DNA from: Anarhynchus alexandrinus
Taxonomy: Eukaryota > Chordata > Aves > Charadriiformes > Charadriidae
NCBI GenBank assembly: GCA_008711295.1
Contig: VUYV01000044.1
Span: 2,279,247 to 2,343,246 of the forward strand
Direction: 5' to 3'
DNA length: 64,000 nucleotides
In this document: positions 60,201-64,000 of the stretch, piece after piece
Layout: each line of letters starts with the position of its first letter
Numbering within the stretch: the first letter of the stretch is position 1
Notes under the pieces: generated by a model
Seen by the model: only the letters and a program-made list of their open reading frames with translations
Told to the model about the DNA's origin: nothing
Databases searched by the model: none
Program-made: the position numbers and the translations under genes

Positions 60201-63200
60201 CTGCATAAATATTATTAGAAGTATCAATAGGAATGAAAAACATTCACTCTGGAGATGTCACAACAAAAAATCAATAGCCCAAAGCTAAGAAAAGCACGGT
60301 TTAGGCTTGCTTTTAGAGCAGGGGAGAAAAAGATACATATATTTGTCCAGGATATCAAAGAAACATTGAATTTTCATTTGCTCAGTCAGTGTACTATCAG
60401 ATTTTCATAGTAATTTTATATGCAGAAGTGTTTCAGAATTTTAGGAGGTATTTTACTTTCTAACTTCTTACACATGCTGATAGAATTAGATATTATCTTA
60501 AAAACACAACCCTCAAATACAGGTAGAGTTGCTTCTTGTGTTTATATAAATGAGATATGTTGACTTTAGTATGTTGGCTAATGATACTAACTTTGATGTG
60601 CTTATCAGTAACAGTAAAGATATCTCTGAATTACTTGTGGATCTACCATTCAACTAGGGATCCCATACAGTGTGGGTGGAGGCAGAGCTGACCCTTGGTT
60701 TTACAGAAATAGCTGTGGGAACAGCTCATACAGAGTTTTCTATGTGGAGGTAGCAAAATTAAACTAAAATGTGCACTTTTAGAGTATAAAATAAGAACTG
60801 GGTATGGTCTAGATTTTTAAATATGTTTGGATGCGAATATACTGAAAACAGAACTACTATACTGCTGTGTGTGCTCTGGAAAGCTGAAGTGTAGTTACAG
60901 TTTCGTTTGAGGCCTGTAAGAGACGCATAACTGTTCTCAGTTTCTTTATTAATTTTTGAGGGTACTTTAATACTAATGCAAATATTACTTTTTTTTATTT
61001 TCCCCAAACCTCCCTAAGCTAAACTAAAATACTACAAATTATGAAAGTTAATAAGCTTTACCTAGCTTATGGGAGGAAGATAGAAGGCTATCGTGGACAT
61101 TTTGGATATATCTCAAAAAAGAAAAGGCATGGGAAATTTTTTATGTATTCACTGTCTCTGGAAAAATATTTGTAGAATATGTAGATAGATTTTCATGTTG
61201 AAAGTAAACTGTGAAATTGTTGACCCTGTAGACATAATAGTGTGGTTGTGTTGTGTATTTAAAGTAAATGAACAGGAAGTTCTACTAGTTTTTTTGGTTT
61301 ATAAGCAACAGTGAGAGTTTGGACTTTGTGCTGCTGCAGTCTATAAGCATTTGGGTTACTCTTTTGCTCTGGTGCTAAAAAACTTTAAACTTTTTTGCAG
61401 CAGATAAATTGTGGCATGAGTATGACTTATTATGAATGCATCTTTGTGCTTTATTCTGCCAGTTCTTGCTACTTGAAAATGCAGGTCTCTGCATGCATGC
61501 CTTGCCACTTCTTAATTCATGCTATGTTGATTCATTCGAGGCTTAGCTTAATTGGCTCTGGTTATGGAAAGCTAGTTTACCAGTGATAGTTGCAGGGAGT
61601 CTCTTTTTTCCTTCAGTACAGCTAAATATATTCCATGTTTTCCAGTCCTATACAGCCACTGAATCTTGATACAAATGTGGGAGAGGCTAACAATGATGAG
61701 GTTGCTAAGTCTCTGTGGCTTGTGAAGTCAATATCCTCTCCGTGAAAACCAGAGTTCACTTTTAATTGCAAGCGATAGTATGTTTTGTGCTACTGAGAAT
61801 GTTTCAGGACACTGCGCTGCATTGGTTAGTTATACTACTTTTTTCAGATCAAGACCAATTGTGTCTACTGAAGGCAAATGTGAGATTCTGCAAGTCCCAT
61901 TATATGGAGCTACTGAGCCACTTAGTTTTGCTTGATTTTCAGAGTTTAAAATTGAAGTACTTGAATTCAAATCTTCTGTGATAGTATTGCTGTAAGTAGA
62001 ACATTGAAAAAAGGAGCCTGTAATGGCTTACTGTTCAGGGGATATAATTTTCTAAAAATCTACAAATCATACAATGTGCAGACAGTACTACACCTGCTTC
62101 TGAGCACCTTCAGAAGGTTTTTATAGTCTTAATGTGTTCTTCCACATGTTACTTATTCCTCTTTCTTTCTCTGTCTGCTATAAGGTTACAGATATAGAAG
62201 GAAACTGACAGTTAAGGAGAATGCAGTGTTGGCCGTATACCAAATGATGTTAAATTCAAATACAAATATCCCTTGTAAGTAGAGAATAAAATGTGGTAGT
62301 GGTAGACCAAATATTTTTGAAACTAAAATAACTTTCTAAATATTCTGGGTAGGTTTGAATTAACAGTTCATACTATAGTTAACTGAACATTAAAACGAAA
62401 TCTTTTCTTGTAATACTTGCTTTGCAAATGGACTTTCTCCAGGGGCTGAGACTTTCTGAGCTGTGGTTTACACTGAAATATCACTGCTACTTTCTTGTAA
62501 ACATGAATTCTCAGGTTTTAGGCCATTGTCACGAGCATGACACAATAATCTATTTGGATTGTGAATTCAGCCTCATTAAGTATCTGAGGATACTAACTGA
62601 TTCCTTAAAATTCAGAATTCATGTATGATTCAAAGTGGACATCTTTAATTAAAAGAAAATGGAAGAGGAAAGAGTTTACAATCAAAAAAAGAAAAAAAAA
62701 ATCTCTAAAAAGGTGTAAAAGCTTGAAGTCATGCTAACGCTTATACTCCAGTGAATGTGGGAATTGGATGGGCTGTTTCAGTCACCAGATAATACCACTG
62801 AATTTGTTTTCCCATAGCCAAATAAACTAGTTTTTTCTTTAGTCTCCCCATATGCAAAATGAGATTTATATTCAGTAAAGTGTCAGGGCACTTTTTTTTT
62901 TTTAAAACACAAAATTACTTTCATGCCTTTTGTAACACAGAAGGGAAGGAGCCAAAAACACTCATATAGTATCAGTATTCTGTTACTAATGATATATTAA
63001 GTAGTTTTCTGGTAGGGTTTTGGGCTTTGTGTGTTTGGTTCTTTTTAAAGTACCTTCAAATTAGGTTAGCACTGTGTGACAAAAAGCTTGGCTCCTGTAA
63101 TGCTTGAGGCAATTCAATGCCATAGGAGGATTTTCTCCCCTGACCATAGTCTTTCCTGCAATTTTGTTCTACTCTTTTAAAACAGAGGCCTGTTGTCCAG

Positions 63201-64000
63201 CAGTGGAAGGGATAAGCTGTCTGCATAGAGTGAAAGTTTTTCAAAATGTGAGTTGAGTAGGAGGCTTATTAACAACAAATTGATAAATACTTGAAAATTG
63301 AGTATTGTGCCGTAAACCTAACAAATTAACAAAACAAACAAAAGAAACCCCAACCCCTTAGTTGGAGTGGTTAGTTAGATTGTTCCAGAGTGTAGGATTT
63401 CATATTAAAGTTTACTTAATACTGCTTATTTCTGTAATACTGATTTGGGAAAAGGTTAGTATGAACTGAGATACAAGATACAAGACAAACAATCCACTAA
63501 TAGATTGCCTAAGGCTTTGTGTCTTCTTCAGTGCTGATCTGAAGTGCTGTCAGTGTTCGGACATTTTACAGAATTACATAAATTTAAAACTTTGTTATTT
63601 TAAAAATATTAGACTAGACAAGAACTATTAGACGAGAACACTTATTTTCTGCACCTTTGTAAAAGTGTGTACAGCATCACTGTCAGAGCAAAGCAACCCT
63701 AGTGAGCAATGTGTGCATTTTTTCCTAAAAGAAACAAGTTTATGAAAATGTAGAAGCAAATTCTCTGCAGTGTTCAGAATGTAAACTTGATCTGGTCTGT
63801 AAGCTTTGATGTTTTCAGCACTTAACATTGAGATTTATTTTCTTTTTTAGTCATTGGTCAACTTGTTTCATGTTGATTTGCACAAGAAACATTTTTTTGT
63901 TTATCTTTCTGGTGCCAGTAGACATGCCCTTGCTGGTTTGGCTGGGAGAGGCACTATGATACAGCATCAGAATGCCTTTGTGTGTTCACTTTGTAGATCA
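57293..64000 (+). other. PTPN1: PTPN1 intron 1 (5' part)
   Basis: The intron opens with GTGAGG at 57,293. Its first 550 bp belong to the CpG island, after which composition falls to AT-rich background. I looked for exon 2, which should begin with the residues following Gln21 in the phosphatase family, and did not find it, so the intron continues beyond the window. In mammals intron 1 of this gene is also very long. The stretch contains poly-T runs (57,919-57,932, about 59,016-59,028 and 62,891-62,902) but no repeat that I can name with confidence and no other gene. Confidence 0.85.

Noticed and set aside
1..64000. CRISPR arrays, bacterial operons, tRNA, rRNA or snRNA genes
   Set aside because: I found no regularly spaced repeats, no ribosome-binding-site organisation and no intact structural RNA sequence by eye. 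A covariance-model search would be decisive.

Overview
The window is vertebrate nuclear DNA and almost certainly comes from a bird. The evidence is a 2.3 kb CR1 non-LTR retrotransposon of avian type with the ATTCTATG-type 3' tail, several more CR1 3' fragments, two solo LTRs of kinds I recognise from bird genomes, and a coding exon whose 21 residues match avian PTP1B as I remember it. There is no prokaryotic gene organisation. Most of the sequence is AT-rich and CpG-poor, and open reading frames there are short and random-looking.

Layout. Positions 1 to about 56,400 form a gene-poor intergenic region in which I find no convincing coding exon. It holds layered repeat fossils. Old reverse-oriented CR1 pieces lie at about 3.15-3.63 kb and 5.42-5.79 kb. 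A younger, internally deleted CR1 is at 13.93-16.20 kb (minus strand), with CR1 3' ends at 27.16, 31.73 and 32.96 kb (plus strand). Palindromic MITE-like relics lie at 20.14 and 31.34 kb, and a degenerate tRNA-like inverted element at 52.25 kb. Solo LTRs occupy about 35.79-36.44 kb and 54.60-55.16 kb. Short tandem duplications are scattered throughout. A CpG-dense spot at 50.89-51.02 kb carries a CTCF-like motif and a perfect CRE palindrome.

From about 56.47 to 57.84 kb there is a strong CpG island. It contains exon 1 of PTPN1 (plus strand), with the start codon at 57,230 in an excellent Kozak context and the splice donor after 57,292. The rest of the window, to 64,000, is the 5' part of PTPN1 intron 1; exon 2 is not present. 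In mammals the region upstream of PTPN1 is a long interval extending toward CEBPB, so the empty 56 kb here is consistent with conserved synteny. That is an inference.

How the parts may work together. The CpG-island promoter should drive PTPN1. A same-strand solo LTR 2 kb upstream and the CRE/CTCF-like spot 6 kb upstream are the most plausible cis-regulatory candidates. The most interesting coding observation is an ATG 111 bases upstream of, and in frame with, the PTPN1 start. It could give a PTP1B form with 37 extra N-terminal residues. I found no convincing wholly new biological system.
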